This document shows, one piece after another, positions 1 to 5,859 of a stretch of 6,686 nucleotides of DNA. The stretch's first letter is position 1; each line of letters starts with the position of its first letter. The stretch covers positions 1 through 6,686 of the forward strand of contig CALGIY010000133.1 in assembly GCA_937914965.1 (NCBI GenBank), given 5' to 3'. A model generated the notes under the pieces. It did no database searches and was not told the DNA's origin. It saw only the letters and a program-made list of their open reading frames with translations. A program made the position numbers and the translations under genes. The DNA comes from an uncultured Thermoanaerobacteraceae bacterium (GTDB lineage Bacteria; Bacillota; DSM-12270; Thermacetogeniales; Thermacetogeniaceae).

Positions 1-69
1 CGGGGAGTCCGGGAGTTACACCCGGCTGCATAGATTTAGAGTCTATGCGATCCTGTCGATCCACTCCCC
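1..69 (-). tRNA. pylT: tRNA-Pyl (anticodon CUA), amber-decoding
   Basis: This tRNA reads UAG as pyrrolysine. The minus strand folds into a full cloverleaf with the idiosyncrasies of tRNA-Pyl. The acceptor stem has 7 bp (69-63 with 8-2). A single base (62) separates it from the D stem. The D stem is 4 bp (GAUC/GAUC) with a very short 5-nt loop, GACAG, lacking the usual GG. One base precedes a 6-bp anticodon stem (47-42 with 34-29) carrying the loop CUCUAAA, anticodon CUA at 39-37. The variable loop is only 3 nt (CAG). The T arm is 5 bp with the loop UGUAACU, lacking the normal TTC sequence. Position 1 gives a G discriminator, so any encoded CCA lies just outside the window. The long anticodon stem, tiny D loop and 3-nt variable loop are known hallmarks of tRNA-Pyl. 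The gene starts 10 nt after the pylD stop codon and is probably co-transcribed with it. Confidence 0.96.
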
Positions 70-79
70 GCATGATAAG

Positions 80-901
80 CTAACTCTTTTTCTTCACTGC
101 TAGGGCCAGCATTGCTGCCACTCCAATTTGTAGGGGATCATGGACATACCTTCCCTTAAGAATCTCACAAGATTCTAAGGTCAGCCCCAGGGGAACCCCA
201 GGAAGGGCCATCATCACTCCAGGATGCAGGTCACTGGCTAAAAGAAAGTTTCCCTGTGGGGTGGCATCGATGAGGTACCTGTACCTGGCCAGTGCTGAAC
301 CCCGCTTTAGTTCTACAGTAACTGCCGGATCTCCCTCAAAATCTCGGGTTTTGGTGGGGTCCACATCGAAAACCGCAGCCCTCGCCTCAAGCAGCTTAAG
401 ATATTTCAAGATCTCTCGCCCTACAACACCTGCTCCCAAGACAAGTACTTCCCTATCCTTTAGTCCTCCTGCCATCCCGGACAACGCCGCCACAAACCCC
501 CTGGCAGTGGCTACATTATTATCTGCCACTGTACCAGTGTGGGTATTAAGAGCAATAAACCTGCTGTCATCGGCCATTAACAAAATATGTGCTCCCCGGG
601 AAACCCCTTCGGCCATACCAGCAACATCACTTTCTGTAGTTTCAAAGGCTTGGACACCCAAGTGGCAGGCAATACCCTGGACCACCTGAACAAAACAGGG
701 AATAACACCTTCCCCGGTTGTGACAGGGATTACAGCGACAGTGTTTCTCACCGCCGCGTTCATAAATTCATCCTCTGAAATTCCTGCCGCGGAACAGGCT
801 ATCTGCCGCAGAGTCATCCCAGTTTTTTGTTCCAGTTCCTGGTCATATCGATTCAATTGGCAGGTGATTCCTACCACATCCTGCTGCACAAGACGGGTCA
901 T
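80..901 (-). CDS. pylD: PylD, pyrrolysine synthase (dehydrogenase)
   Basis: PylD performs the last step of pyrrolysine biosynthesis. It uses NAD+ to oxidise the terminal amine of 3-methylornithyl-N6-lysine, after which the product cyclises to the pyrroline ring. The protein has 273 residues, close to the roughly 260 of archaeal PylD. The C-terminal half is a Rossmann domain with VLVLGAGVVGREILKYL at about 153-169 (G156, G158, G161) and the second-strand end VFDVD at 177-181, as expected for NAD binding. The N-terminal half is mixed alpha/beta and matches no other dehydrogenase I recognise. The ATG at 901 is preceded by AAGGA 6 nt away and AGGAG 11 nt away. The gap from the pylSc stop is only 18 nt, so the two are in one operon. 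The stop codon is TAG (82-80), the codon this pathway helps to decode. Family assignment rests on the fold motif, the length and the complete pyl context. Confidence 0.95.
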   Translation of the reverse strand: MTRLVQQDVVGITCQLNRYDQELEQKTGMTLRQIACSAAGISEDEFMNAAVRNTVAVIPVTTGEGVIPCFVQVVQGIACHLGVQAFETTESDVAGMAEGVSRGAHILLMADDSRFIALNTHTGTVADNNVATARGFVAALSGMAGGLKDREVLVLGAGVVGREILKYLKLLEARAAVFDVDPTKTRDFEGDPAVTVELKRGSALARYRYLIDATPQGNFLLASDLHPGVMMALPGVPLGLTLESCEILKGRYVHDPLQIGVAAMLALAVKKKS

Positions 902-919
902 AATGTATCCTTCTCCTAG

Positions 920-1753
920 TTAAATATTTAAACGGGCTCCGTCAAGATAAGATAAGCTCCGCCCGGCCCTGCGGATATTCTGGTGTCCCTTCAAGGTCAC
1001 TACCAACCGCTCCAGACCGAAACCAATCCCAACCCAGGGGTCAACAATCCCCCACTGTTCATCTAGTCTGTGAGGGCCCCATGCCCCAGAACCCAGTTCC
1101 AGATCCCCTGCCATTACATCCACAGTGTCCCCGTAGACATGGCAGACATTATTGATCAGTTTGTAGTCCTTTATACCGGCGGCATCCATAGCCAGTGCCG
1201 CCAGTTCCTGCAGTCGCTCCTCCTGCCGGCCCTCCAGATCGTCCACCTCAACAAGATTCAGCATTGTAAACTCATTTAAATGATAGGCACCCTCCGATTC
1301 CTTGCGGAAACAGGGGCCAACCTCAAAGATCCTTACAGGCTTCCCCCAGAGACGCACTAAATCCCGCAACAAGTGATAGAGGTTGGGCGCCAGCATCGGG
1401 CGCAGGCAGCGGTCCTGTTCCACCCAGAAAACCTGTTTGTTTAAAGGGTGATCCGGAGTAATAGTCATCCTAGAAAGCATACCCCGAGAAAGAAGAACCG
1501 GTGTCACCACCTGTACAAAACCCGCTTCAGTGAGCCGCTTCACAAGCCGGCTCTCCACCTCACAGATCAAAGGGCGCCTGGTGGTGTCCTTTAATACCTG
1601 AAGCTGCTCCTTGTTTTTGGCAACCTGAGCCTGTTCTATTTTCTGAAAAGCACGGTTCCGCTCATTAGTATCTGAAAAAACCTGATCAGCTGCTTCCCCG
1701 GCGTCAAGCTCGCTGAGGCGCTGTTTTTGCGTAATGGTCCAGGTAACACTCAT
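920..1753 (-). CDS. pylSc: PylSc, catalytic domain of split pyrrolysyl-tRNA synthetase
   Basis: This is a class II aminoacyl-tRNA synthetase core (277 residues) that activates pyrrolysine with ATP and charges tRNA-Pyl. The substrate-site segment CLRPMLAPNLYHLL is at 116-129, motif 2 (RIFEVGPCFRKES) at 141-153, EFTMLNLVE at 161-169, VYGDT at 206-210, DLELGSGAWGP at 217-227, and motif 3 (GIGFGLERL) at 242-250. Residues matching the known Pyl pocket of the archaeal enzyme are L125, Y126, L129, N166, Y207 and W240. The position equivalent to Cys348 of Methanosarcina mazei PylRS is V168. The archaeal N-terminal tRNA-binding domain is absent and is supplied by the separate pylSn gene upstream. The ATG at 1753 has AGGGGG 8 nt upstream. 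The first 50 residues are a poorly conserved helical lead-in. The stop is TAA. An 88-nt gap separates it from pylSn, and 18 nt from pylD. Confidence 0.97.
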   Translation of the reverse strand: MSVTWTITQKQRLSELDAGEAADQVFSDTNERNRAFQKIEQAQVAKNKEQLQVLKDTTRRPLICEVESRLVKRLTEAGFVQVVTPVLLSRGMLSRMTITPDHPLNKQVFWVEQDRCLRPMLAPNLYHLLRDLVRLWGKPVRIFEVGPCFRKESEGAYHLNEFTMLNLVEVDDLEGRQEERLQELAALAMDAAGIKDYKLINNVCHVYGDTVDVMAGDLELGSGAWGPHRLDEQWGIVDPWVGIGFGLERLVVTLKGHQNIRRAGRSLSYLDGARLNI

Positions 1754-1841
1754 GCATTATTCCCCCTAAATACTTTTCTGCCAGTGGTTCTGATGGAGCT
1801 GCCTTGGCGTGCGCTCTCTTACCAGTTGGTCACTCACGGAC

Positions 1842-2258
1842 TCAGGTTCTCACATCTTTGAGGGTCGAGCCGTAGTGCTGCGCAAACTGGGTAGAAGCAA
1901 ACTTCTCGAGCTTCCAGGATGGTATCTTGCAAGCCCGGCACTCTTTGAAAAACCATTTATTGCGCAGCCACCTTGCCGCCCGGCTATTCTTCGAAAGTCT
2001 GACAAGGAAAATGTGGCCGCAGTGGGTGGTAATCTCGGCGTAGCTGCCTTTTTTGGTAATCTTCCTGATACCGTGCAAGACACCGGTACGTGACGGCCAA
2101 AGCTTGATCTTATTTGCCAGCAGGTAAAAATCGACCCTTTTCCTGTAGTACCTTTTCTTCGGTTTACTCAGCTTCCCCGCCTCCCTGGTATAGTGCTGGT
2201 TGATGAGTTTCCTTCTTGATTCTAGAGAGTACTGCACAACGCTTTTCCCAAACCTCAT
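1842..2258 (-). CDS. pylSn: PylSn, N-terminal tRNA-binding domain of split PylRS
   Basis: This 138-residue basic protein corresponds to the N-terminal domain of archaeal PylRS, which grips the variable-loop/T-arm face of tRNA-Pyl and raises charging efficiency. IKLWPSRTGVLHGI (51-64) matches the archaeal LWMSRTGTLHKI stretch, and NSRAARWLRN (91-100) matches its SRTARAFR region. Four putative zinc ligands are seen, H62, C80, C107 and C110. Their spacings (18 residues from His to the first Cys, and CxxC at the end) agree with His24, Cys42, Cys71 and Cys74 of M. mazei PylRS. About 50 residues rich in Lys and Arg precede the domain and have no counterpart in the archaeal protein. The ATG at 2258 lies inside pylC, a 95-nt overlap. 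Its AGGA abuts the start codon, so translation probably depends on coupling to pylC, or starts at a later codon such as the GTG at 2237. The stop is TGA. Confidence 0.9.
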   Translation of the reverse strand: MRFGKSVVQYSLESRRKLINQHYTREAGKLSKPKKRYYRKRVDFYLLANKIKLWPSRTGVLHGIRKITKKGSYAEITTHCGHIFLVRLSKNSRAARWLRNKWFFKECRACKIPSWKLEKFASTQFAQHYGSTLKDVRT

Positions 2259-3333
2259 TCCTACTGGCAGCAGTTATGATCAGTGTTGCCACCCAGCTTT
2301 TCCGTCCTGGTGTAAAATTGGTCAGTGCCTCATTGGCACCAAAAAAATCACTTACAAGCGCTAGAGGGCCCGCACCAGCCATAATATGCTCACCAAGAAA
2401 CTCGATTTTTCCCGGAGTGACCAAAATATGTTCGTAAATTACAGCTTTACAAGGAGTAAGTTCAGGTGTCAGCGATTCTCCTCTTGTATAAAGATTTGCT
2501 AACAGTTCCAGCATATTGACTCCTGTGGAGTGGTATACAGCAGTTGGTGTCTGGCTGGGCAGTCTGGCATCTATCTCCAGTACTTTGAGCACACCCCGCT
2601 GCTCAATAACCTCCACATCCATAATTCCAGTAAGATTGACCAGTCCAGCAATTTTTATCGCTGTTTCCCTGAACTGATTAACCAGTGAAGGTGGTAGATC
2701 TGCAGGGGCTACAACCCTCTTGCAGTCGAAATCTTCATCCATTTCCAGGGCAGTTACCTGCAGGGGAATATATATTCCCTCGAACCCGATTACTTCCAGG
2801 GAATATGATTTACCCCCTATAAACTCCTGCATGATGTAGTCTTCTCCTGATAATCCTATCTCCTGTAGAAAAGACTTCAGTTCCCGCTCCGTGGCGATCT
2901 GGCGCACACCTCTGCTGCCGCTGGAGCCATCAAGTTTGGCGATCAACGGAAGACCACAGTCTGGCCAGTAGAGAGGGGCGGGAACTCCATGCCGTGCAAA
3001 AAGAGCATCACTTTTTTTCTTTGAAGCGCTGATTTCATAGGCAGACTCATCCCAGGCCATAGGAACCCCCACTTGTAAGGAAGCCTCAGCAAGTGCCATT
3101 AGGACCTCCTGGTTCTCAACAGCAGAGATAATCAAGTCCACATCCTGGCACAACTCCAGGAGAGCCATGCGGTCCCTTAGCAAATCAAGCTGCCGGAAGG
3201 AACTGCAAAGTCCTGCTGCTGGTGAGGTGGCAGCCTTGTCCACCAGCACCACATCCATACCAGCCTTTTTTGCCAGGTATGCGGCCTCTACTCCCTGCAG
3301 TTTTCCACCGGCAACCAAAATCCTCATTTTCAT
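2164..3333 (-). CDS. pylC: PylC, 3-methylornithine:lysine ligase (ATP-grasp)
   Basis: PylC joins 3R-methyl-D-ornithine to the epsilon-amine of a second lysine using ATP. The protein has 389 residues, slightly longer than the roughly 363 of archaeal PylC, with extra length at the C-terminus where it overlaps pylSn. The N-terminal segment RILVAGGKLQGVEAAYLAKK (4-23) is a strong PylC signature with a glycine-rich turn. ATP-grasp features follow: K133 in LIAKLDGSSGSRGV (130-143, nucleotide-binding lysine and flexible loop), the hinge YIMQEF (166-171), MDVEVI (238-243), and the metal-binding segment LEIDARLPSQTPT (252-264). The start was set at the ATG at 3333, which forms an ATGA overlap with the pylB stop. 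The ATG at 3327 is an equal alternative, because GGGGG lies 7 nt before it. An upstream in-frame TTG at 3390 would add 19 low-complexity residues within pylB and is unlikely. The stop is TAA. Confidence 0.95.
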   Translation of the reverse strand: MKMRILVAGGKLQGVEAAYLAKKAGMDVVLVDKAATSPAAGLCSSFRQLDLLRDRMALLELCQDVDLIISAVENQEVLMALAEASLQVGVPMAWDESAYEISASKKKSDALFARHGVPAPLYWPDCGLPLIAKLDGSSGSRGVRQIATERELKSFLQEIGLSGEDYIMQEFIGGKSYSLEVIGFEGIYIPLQVTALEMDEDFDCKRVVAPADLPPSLVNQFRETAIKIAGLVNLTGIMDVEVIEQRGVLKVLEIDARLPSQTPTAVYHSTGVNMLELLANLYTRGESLTPELTPCKAVIYEHILVTPGKIEFLGEHIMAGAGPLALVSDFFGANEALTNFTPGRKSWVATLIITAASRNEVWEKRCAVLSRIKKETHQPALYQGGGEAE

Positions 3334-4433
3334 ACCCCCACAGCTTCCCTGGCTTTGTACCCCAACTTCTCCCTCTGAGCCAGAACCCAAGCTGAATACT
3401 CCTCTTTGGTGGCAGCTTTAAGACCGATTTCATCCAGCACAGGTAAAACACCCTGTACGGTCCGATACCCTTCATCTATATCCCTCTTGCTCTGGGCCAC
3501 ACCAGCAAACCCCAGGGAAGGGGGGATGATTGATGTGATCACATTAGCCCCTGCATTGAGCCGGGACCGCAAGCCAGCAAATCCATCCACATCAAGAGAA
3601 GCAGGGATCAGCCGTTCTGGGAAGAGAAGGCGCAGTACCGCAATTATCTTTAATTCTTTCAAACGGGAAGGGGTAGACTTAGCCTCCAGAGGGGTTCCCA
3701 TCTGGGGAATGAAACTCATGACCCGCACCTGGTGAGCGCCCAAGTCGCCCATTCTTTCCAGGGAGAGAGCAATATCGCTGGTAGACTCACCTACCCCAGC
3801 CAGGATTCCCTCCTCAACTAGGAGTCCGCTGTTCATTGCCTTTTGTTTGGTGGTGTAACGCAGGTCATAACTCTGGTCAAGGCGCAGTTTGTCGAACAAC
3901 TGTCGGTTGTGGGTCTCCTGATAGCAGGCGTACCAGTCAGCACCTGCTAGAGACAAACCATTCAATACATCACCGGTAACAACCCCCGGGGATGCCATAA
4001 CCATGAGCCCGGTCTGTTTTTTTACTTCTTTAACCAGGTCAATCAGGGGACCAAAACCTCCATCATCCCTATACAGAAGAGGATCTTCCCCTGATGTAAG
4101 GTCGATCAAGTGCACACCAGATTCCGCAAGTTCCAGGGCGGCATCCAGCACCTCTCCTTTACTCTTGCGGTAACGGTAACTCTGACTGTTAGATTTCCTA
4201 TAGAAACAAAAGGTGCAGTCATTACGGCACCAGGTCGAAAAGTAAACAAAACCATAAAGAAATATCTTCTTCTCAAAATACCTGTCACGAAGAGCACAAG
4301 CCGTTTCGAAAAGATTGTTGATTTGATCCTGGTTGGTTATGTCCAGAAGAAACTCGACGTCTTGTCGGGAAAGGGGCCTTCGCTCACTGGCCTTCTGTAA
4401 GATGTTGTGAAATCTGTAGAACGACTCATCCAT
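3330..4433 (-). CDS. pylB: PylB, 3-methylornithine synthase (radical SAM)
   Basis: PylB is a radical SAM mutase that rearranges L-lysine into (3R)-3-methyl-D-ornithine, the first step of pyrrolysine biosynthesis. The protein has 367 residues against about 350 in Methanosarcina. The cluster motif CRNDCTFC (C69, C73, C76; Cx3Cx2C) holds the [4Fe-4S] centre, inside the PylB-like context FVYFSTWCRNDCTFCFY. Further PylB-like stretches are HLIDLTSGEDP (108-118), ASPGV (147-151), YQETHNRQLFDKLR (171-184), ILAGVGES (210-217), RVMSFIPQMGTPL (237-249), and the C-terminal LIPASLDVDGFAGL (275-288) that lines the barrel. The start is the ATG at 4433, because AGGAG lies 8 nt upstream. An in-frame TTG at 4451 has no comparable site. 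It is the first gene of the pyl block, after about 340 bp of non-coding DNA, and its TGA overlaps the start of pylC. Confidence 0.96.
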   Translation of the reverse strand: MDESFYRFHNILQKASERRPLSRQDVEFLLDITNQDQINNLFETACALRDRYFEKKIFLYGFVYFSTWCRNDCTFCFYRKSNSQSYRYRKSKGEVLDAALELAESGVHLIDLTSGEDPLLYRDDGGFGPLIDLVKEVKKQTGLMVMASPGVVTGDVLNGLSLAGADWYACYQETHNRQLFDKLRLDQSYDLRYTTKQKAMNSGLLVEEGILAGVGESTSDIALSLERMGDLGAHQVRVMSFIPQMGTPLEAKSTPSRLKELKIIAVLRLLFPERLIPASLDVDGFAGLRSRLNAGANVITSIIPPSLGFAGVAQSKRDIDEGYRTVQGVLPVLDEIGLKAATKEEYSAWVLAQREKLGYKAREAVGV

Positions 4434-4465
4434 GACATTCACTCCTGTCAAGGGACGGGCGATCT

Positions 4466-4471
4466 TTTATA
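4466..4471 (-). promoter_or_regulatory. candidate -10 box upstream of pylB
   Basis: The minus strand reads TATAAA at 4471-4466. Transcription from it would begin near 4459, giving a leader of about 25 nt with the AGGAG site and the pylB ATG. The hexamer at the usual -35 distance (AGATGT) is poor, so if real this promoter would need an activator. Confidence 0.3.
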
Positions 4472-4568
4472 CTGTGAAATATTGTAGAACATCTGTGCTA
4501 CACTGCGGCATCATTTGCAAAGTATGTCCCTAGATAATATTGGTTGCTACAAAAATATATTAAATTGG

Positions 4569-4574
4569 ATTATA
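4569..4574 (-). promoter_or_regulatory. candidate consensus -10 box (TATAAT) upstream of pylB
   Basis: A perfect TATAAT occurs on the minus strand, about 135 nt before the pylB start. No good TTGACA-like hexamer lies 16-18 nt upstream (candidates such as GATATT are weak). In AT-rich DNA a chance match is possible. Confidence 0.28.
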
Positions 4575-4774
4575 GCCATAGCTTCCCGTACTAATATCTT
4601 CATAACTATATCTCGTTATGTCACATGAACAAATAGTTGTTTTATCTTACAGAGATGTATTCACAATATTTACATTGGTAATTAATACTGCGAATTACAA
4701 TCTCTATTCGACAGCTATCGACAATACTCCTCCCTGTCTTTTTACATTATGCCGATCTCATCTTCGATGTAGAT

Positions 4775-4808
4775 AAAAACCTCCCCTCTACTCTTGAGAG
4801 AAGGGAGG
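4775..4808 (-). terminator. intrinsic terminator after the pterin methyltransferase gene
   Basis: On the minus strand CCTCCCTTCT pairs with AGAGGGGAGG-side sequence (4808-4799 against 4789-4780), giving about 10 base pairs with one G-U and a short purine-rich loop. It is followed at once by TTTTT (4779-4775). It starts 29 nt after the methyltransferase stop codon. This is a classical rho-independent terminator and separates the methyltransferase transcript from the pyl transcript. Confidence 0.9.
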
Positions 4809-4837
4809 CATACAGAGTTTAAATATATTTTATTTAG

Positions 4838-5635
4838 TTAAAATTCAAATTTTTTCTGGCGATATGCTTTTAAGTAGTTGACACAGTATCCATCCCGTCC
4901 GGCGAGAGTTTCCGCAGCAATCAGGCTAGCCATCATCTGCTTGTCCAGGGGATTGATGATCAAACCATCCAGCCCTCTGGCAACAGCCATCACAGCACAG
5001 TTCTGGTTCAGCAGTTTCCGCAGCGGCAGTCCATATGAGATATTGGAGAGCCCGCAGATAGTGTGTACTCCCTTAAATTTTGTCATGATCGCTTCAACAG
5101 CATTCAAGAACTCCACACCAAAGTTGCTCTTTGTGGAGATAGGCTGCACCAGCGGGTCGACATAGATATTTTCGAGCTTGACATTGTTTTGGACGAGGCC
5201 GTTAATCAGTTTGTCAGCAATCCTAACCCTATCCTCTGTAGTCTCAGGCATCCCCTCATCACTCATACAGAGGGAGACCACCTTGAGGTCGGTTCCGGCG
5301 ACAACCGGGAGAAGTGCATTATAGCGTTCCTTCTCCAGGGAAATAGAGTTAATCATAGCGGTTCCCTTGTGGATGGCAAGACCTCTTTCGATTACTTTGG
5401 GATCAGGACTGTCAATACAACAAGGAGCATCTACAGCATCCTGGACATTCCTGACCAGCCACTCCATATAGTCCGCTTCTTCTTCCACAAAGATGCCGGC
5501 ATTAACATCAATGTAGTTTGCCCCTGCCTCAAACTCGTCTCGAGCGATTTTCTTGATTGCTTCGGCATCCTGGGCTTCAATAGCTGCAGCGACCGGTTTG
5601 CGGCTTGCGTTGATCAGTTCACCTACGATTATCAT
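4838..5635 (-). CDS. pterin-binding methyltransferase, MtgA/AcsE/MtrH-like (methylcorrinoid:tetrahydrofolate)
   Basis: This 265-residue protein has the pterin-binding TIM-barrel pattern of the methyltetrahydrofolate methyltransferase family (AcsE, MtgA, MtrH). It likely moves a methyl group between a corrinoid protein and tetrahydrofolate in the cytoplasm. Motifs seen are IIVGELINAS at the N-terminus (2-11), YIDVNAG (41-47), CIDSPDP (73-79), MINSIS (94-99), CMSDEGMP (123-130), YVDPLVQP (158-165) and ICGLSNISYGLP (193-204). The Asp and Asn residues D43, N45, D75, N96, D160 and N198 are placed as in pterin-binding barrels. The start at 5635 is chosen because GGAGG lies 6 nt upstream and the family begins at this strand. 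An upstream GTG at 5671 would add 12 residues without support. The stop is TAA. The neighbouring corrinoid protein is its likely methyl donor. Direction of transfer and exact substrate cannot be told from sequence. Confidence 0.88.
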   Translation of the reverse strand: MIIVGELINASRKPVAAAIEAQDAEAIKKIARDEFEAGANYIDVNAGIFVEEEADYMEWLVRNVQDAVDAPCCIDSPDPKVIERGLAIHKGTAMINSISLEKERYNALLPVVAGTDLKVVSLCMSDEGMPETTEDRVRIADKLINGLVQNNVKLENIYVDPLVQPISTKSNFGVEFLNAVEAIMTKFKGVHTICGLSNISYGLPLRKLLNQNCAVMAVARGLDGLIINPLDKQMMASLIAAETLAGRDGYCVNYLKAYRQKKFEF

Positions 5636-5747
5636 TTTCATCCTCCACTTCATTTTCTGTGAATTTGTCACAATACGTTTTCAGATTCCCCCAGGAGCAT
5701 GCGATGATATCATTGGTTTTTCCCCTGCCCCCGAAACCATTGTGCAA
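5619..5747 (-). CDS. possible small ORF (42 aa, TTG start), function unknown
   Basis: A TTG at 5747 sits 6 nt after a good ribosome binding site, GGGAGG (5758-5753), and opens a 42-codon frame. The frame ends in TGA at 5621-5619, overlapping the methyltransferase start by 17 nt in another frame. The predicted peptide has a glycine-rich start (HNGFGGRGKTND), a middle with two cysteines 9 apart (IIACSWGNLKTYC) and a very acidic end (ENEVEDENDN). I do not recognise it. It could be a coupling peptide for the methyltransferase, a remnant of a degraded gene, or chance. An ATG at 5739 in another frame gives a 19-codon alternative but is 13 nt from the same binding site. Confidence 0.3.
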   Translation of the reverse strand: MHNGFGGRGKTNDIIACSWGNLKTYCDKFTENEVEDENDNRR

Positions 5748-5804
5748 AAGTTACCTCCCAATACAAAATTAGCGTGGAAAATAAAAAATCATAGAACCTA
5801 GGAA

Positions 5805-5810
5805 ATTATA
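5805..5810 (-). promoter_or_regulatory. candidate -10 box (TATAAT) for the methyltransferase gene
   Basis: A perfect TATAAT lies on the minus strand just downstream of the 5815-5846 hairpin. The hexamer 17 nt upstream is TTAAAT, in the hairpin loop, a weak -35. If used, it would start a leader of about 160 nt ahead of the methyltransferase. The same AT stretch also serves as the weak T-rich tail of the hairpin, so the match may be incidental. Confidence 0.3.
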
Positions 5811-5814
5811 ACAA

Positions 5815-5846
5815 GTGATTACCTGCAATTTAATGCAGGTAATCAC
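5815..5846 (-). terminator. perfect 13-bp hairpin after the corrinoid gene (terminator or processing hairpin)
   Basis: GTGATTACCTGCA and TGCAGGTAATCAC form a perfect 13-bp stem around a 6-nt loop. The stem begins 13 nt after the TAG of the corrinoid gene. The sequence after it on the minus strand (TTGTTATAATTT) is only loosely T-rich, and there is little GC in the stem. It may therefore be a leaky terminator or an mRNA-stabilising hairpin that lets the abundant corrinoid protein be made in excess of the methyltransferase. Confidence 0.65.
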
Positions 5847-5859
5847 TCTCAACAACGTA

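Larger units (their letters stand above)
4434..4774 (-). other. AT-rich non-coding region, probable promoter/leader of the pyl operon
   Basis: About 340 bp separate the upstream terminator from pylB, and no credible gene is seen on either strand. The stretch is visibly more AT-rich than the flanking genes. Because the preceding transcript ends at a strong terminator, pylB and everything after it must have its own promoter here. The region holds two minus-strand -10-like hexamers (4574-4569 and 4471-4466) and two short dyads (4708-4721 and 4628-4641) that could be regulator sites. I saw no cobalamin riboswitch, T-box or other familiar RNA leader. Confidence 0.6.

Noticed and set aside
261..689. 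Plus-strand ORF of 142 codons opposite pylD
   Set aside because: It lies entirely antisense to pylD, has a low-complexity Ser/Ala/Pro composition, no ribosome binding site and no recognisable domain.
1754..1841. A frameshift that would rejoin pylSn and pylSc into one PylS
   Set aside because: PylSn ends naturally after its zinc domain, PylSc has its own ribosome binding site and start, and stops occur in the spacer. The split is genuine, not a sequencing error.
1850..2083. Second minus-strand frame of 77 codons inside pylSn
   Set aside because: The other frame carries the conserved PylSn zinc ligands and tRNA-binding motifs; this one has none.
4434..4774. A cobalamin riboswitch before pylB or the corrinoid genes
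   Set aside because: No B12-box-like conserved core was seen on either strand in the two long spacers.
5063..5662. Plus-strand ORF of 199 codons opposite the pterin methyltransferase
   Set aside because: It is the antisense shadow of a well-supported methyltransferase gene, without a ribosome binding site or family motifs.
4838..5671. GTG at 5671 as the start of the methyltransferase
   Set aside because: The ATG at 5635 has GGAGG 6 nt upstream and begins at the first conserved strand, whereas the extra 12 residues are unsupported.
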